Source: Hippasteria phrygiana
Lineage: Eukaryota > Echinodermata > Asteroidea > Valvatida > Goniasteridae
Assembly: GCA_037893225.1 (NCBI GenBank)
Contig: JAZGUH010000550.1
Coordinates: 1-64,000 of the forward strand
Length of the DNA stretch: 64,000 nucleotides
Reading direction: 5' to 3'
In this document: positions 61,941 through 64,000 of the stretch, piece after piece
How positions within the stretch are numbered: position 1 is the stretch's first letter
Layout: every line of letters starts with the position of its first letter
The notes under the pieces: model-generated
The model's input: only the letters and a program-made list of their open reading frames with translations
Database searches by the model: none
Told to the model about the DNA's origin: nothing
Program-made: the position numbers and the translations under genes

Positions 61941-64000
61941 TAGGAAGCCGCCGATGATTGCAACATGTAGCGCCAGATCTAAGCTATCCATACATGTCAA
62001 AATTACTGAATTTGGTTGATATTTCATGCAATTATGAATGAATAAAGCAAGTACATACCCCAGGGAATTTGACATGCATGGAGCAATAAATAGAAGGTAA
62101 TATGTACACAGATGTTGGCCGGAAAGAAAATAAACATTGCGAGGTTTGAATTTTCTCCACAAGTTTTAACTCTAGGAAGCCGCCGATGATTGCAACATGT
62201 AGCGCCAGATCTAAGCTATACATACATGTCAAAATTACTGGATTTGGTTGATATTTCATGCAATTATGAATGAGTAAAGCAAGTCCATACCCCAGGGAAT
62301 TTGACATGCATGGAGCAATAAATAGACGGTAATATGTACACAGATGTTGGCCGGAAAGAAAATAAACATTGCGAGGTTTGAATTTTCTCCACAAGTTTGA
62401 ACTCTAAGAAGCCGCCGATGATTGCAACATGTAGCGCCAGATCTAAGCTATCCATACATGTCAAAATTACTGCATTTGGTTGATATTTCATGCAATTATG
62501 AATGAGTAAAGCAAGACCATACCCCAGGGAATTTGACAGGCATGGAGCAATAAATAGAAGGTAATATGCACACAGATGTTGGCCGGAAAGAAAATAAACA
62601 TTGCGAGGTTTGAACTTTCTCCACAAGTTTTAACTCTAGGAAGCCGCCGATGATTGCAACATGTAGCGCCAGATCTAAGCTATCCATACATGTCACAATT
62701 ACTGCATTTGGTTGATATTTCATGCAATTATGAATGAGTAAAGCAAGTCCATACCCCAGGGAATTTGACATGCATGGAGCAATAAATAGACGGTAATATG
62801 TACACAGATGTTGGCCGGAAAGAAAATAAACATTGCGAGGTTTGAATTTTCTCCACAAGTTTGAACTCTAAGAAGCCGCCGATGATTGCAACATGTAGCG
62901 CCAGATCTAAGCTATCCATACATGTCAAAATTACTGCATTTGGTTGATATTTCATGCAATTATGAATGAGTAAAGCAAGACCATACCCCAGGGAATTTGA
63001 CAGGCATGGAGCAATAAATAAAAGGTAATATGCACACAGATGTTGGCCGGAAAGAAAATAAACATTGCGAGGTTTGAATTTTCTCCACAAGTTTTAACTC
63101 TAGGAAGCCGCCGATGATTGCAACATGTAGCGCCAGATCTAAGCTATCCATACATGTCAAAATTACTGAATTTGGTTGATATTTCATGCAATTATGAATG
63201 AGTAAAGCAAGTCCATACCCCAGGGAATTTGACATGCATGGAGCAATAAATAGACAGTAACATGTACACAGATGTTGGCCGGAAAGAAAATAAACATTGC
63301 GAGGTTTGAATTTTCTCCACAAGTTTGAACTCTAAGAAGCCGCCGATGATTGCAACATGTAGCGCCAGATCTAAGCTATCCATACATGTCAAAATTACTG
63401 CATTTGGTTGATATTTCACGCAATTATGAATGAGTAAAGCAAGACCATACACCAGGGAATTTGACAGGCATGGAGCAATAAATAAAAGGTAATATGTACA
63501 CAGATGTTGGCCGGAAAGAAAATAAACATTGCGAGGTTTGAATTTTCTCCACAAGTTTGAACTCTAAGAAGCCGCCGATGATTGCAACATGTAGCGCCAG
63601 ATCTAAGCTATCCATACATGTCAAAATTACTGCATTTGGTTGATATTTCATGCAATTATGAATGAGTAAAGCAAGACCATACCCCAGGGAATTTGACAGG
63701 CATGGAGCAATAAATAAAAGGTAATATGCACACAGATGTTGGCCGGAAAGAAAATAAACATTGCGAGGTTTGAATTTTCTCCACAAGTTTTAACTCTAGG
63801 AAGCCGCCGATGATTGCAACATGTAGCGCCAGATCTAAGCTATCCATACATGTCACAATTACTGAATTTGGTTGATATTTCATGCAATTATGAATGAGTA
63901 AAGCAAGTCCATACCCCAGGGAATTTGACATGCATGGAGCAATAAATAGACAGTAACATGTACACAGATGTTGGCCGGAAAGAAAATAAACATTGCGAGG
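61941..64000. repeat. 19-mer HOR, copy 2, cut by the window end
   Basis: Matches 57536-59592 at offset 4,408 from 61944 to the last base, including the rare combination c60 with a69 in 59389 and 63797. The one difference I noticed is 58693 c versus 63101 t. The last monomer is only 204 bp because the window stops. Confidence 0.85.

Larger units (their letters stand above)
1..64000. repeat. 232-bp satellite DNA array, 276 tandem monomers
   Basis: The unit begins 'taagaagcc' or 'taggaagcc' and recurs every 232 bp. Stepping through the window gives 275 complete units and a partial one from 63797. Exceptions are 234 bp (starts 1 and 2092), 233 bp (931 and 55676) and 231 bp (21350, 33413, 37820, 40139, 42226, 45009, 47096, 48023, 52430, 54285); the total matches the coordinates exactly. 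All units have the same orientation and nothing is inserted between them. The class is satellite DNA; a eukaryotic heterochromatic or centromeric location is inference from size and order. The family itself is not one I recognise. Confidence 0.98.

Noticed and set aside
1..64000. CRISPR array
   Set aside because: Regular spacing, but there are no unique spacers: the whole 232-bp unit is repeated, and no cas genes are present.
1..64000. Telomeric repeats, rDNA, LTR or DNA transposons inside the array
   Set aside because: The monomer walk leaves no unexplained bases. All length changes are 1-2 bp per monomer.
1..64000. CENP-B box
   Set aside because: No TTCG or CGAA core in the right spacing with CGGG or CCCG on either strand of any monomer type.

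Overview
The whole 64 kb window is one uninterrupted head-to-tail satellite DNA array. The repeat unit is 232 bp (about 39% G+C, counted on one representative copy). I could follow it from base 1 to base 64000: 275 complete monomers plus a last partial one of 204 bp, all in the same orientation. There is no unique sequence, transposon, RNA gene or credible protein gene. An array of this size and order points to a eukaryotic genome, from centromeric, pericentromeric or other heterochromatic DNA. I do not recognise the monomer from any satellite family I know, so I name no species.

Monomers differ at about 25 diagnostic positions and fall into about 13 recurring types, called m1 to m13 here. 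Positions inside a monomer count from the first t of its 'taagaagcc' or 'taggaagcc'. Types follow each other in fixed orders, so the array has higher-order repeats (HORs) at many nested scales.

Layout: 1-2325, a more variable zone of 464-bp dimers; 2326-2789, transition; 2790-4877, three 696-bp trimers; 4878-5573, transition; 5574-11141, two copies of a 2,784-bp 12-mer; 8590-24596, a 16,007-bp macro-unit U1 of 69 monomers (it overlaps the second 12-mer); 24597-36659, a 12,063-bp macro-unit U2 of 52 monomers. U1 equals U2 plus one extra copy of an internal 3,944-bp 17-mer. Then 36660-43384, 10-mer, 9-mer and 10-mer; 43385-48717, a patchwork of dimer, trimer and tetramer duplications; 48718-51965, a shortened relative of the U2 interior; 51966-55675, two 1,855-bp 8-mers; 55676-57532, mixed monomers; 57533-61940, a 4,408-bp 19-mer; 61941-64000, the start of its next copy.

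Length is very stable. Besides 232 bp I found two monomers of 234 bp, two of 233 bp and ten of 231 bp; these sum exactly to the observed coordinates. The ten short monomers belong to just two deletion lineages (four and six copies) and serve as markers of duplication history. The picture is repeated unequal exchange and conversion in a young, actively homogenising array. Function (centromere or not) cannot be read from sequence alone.
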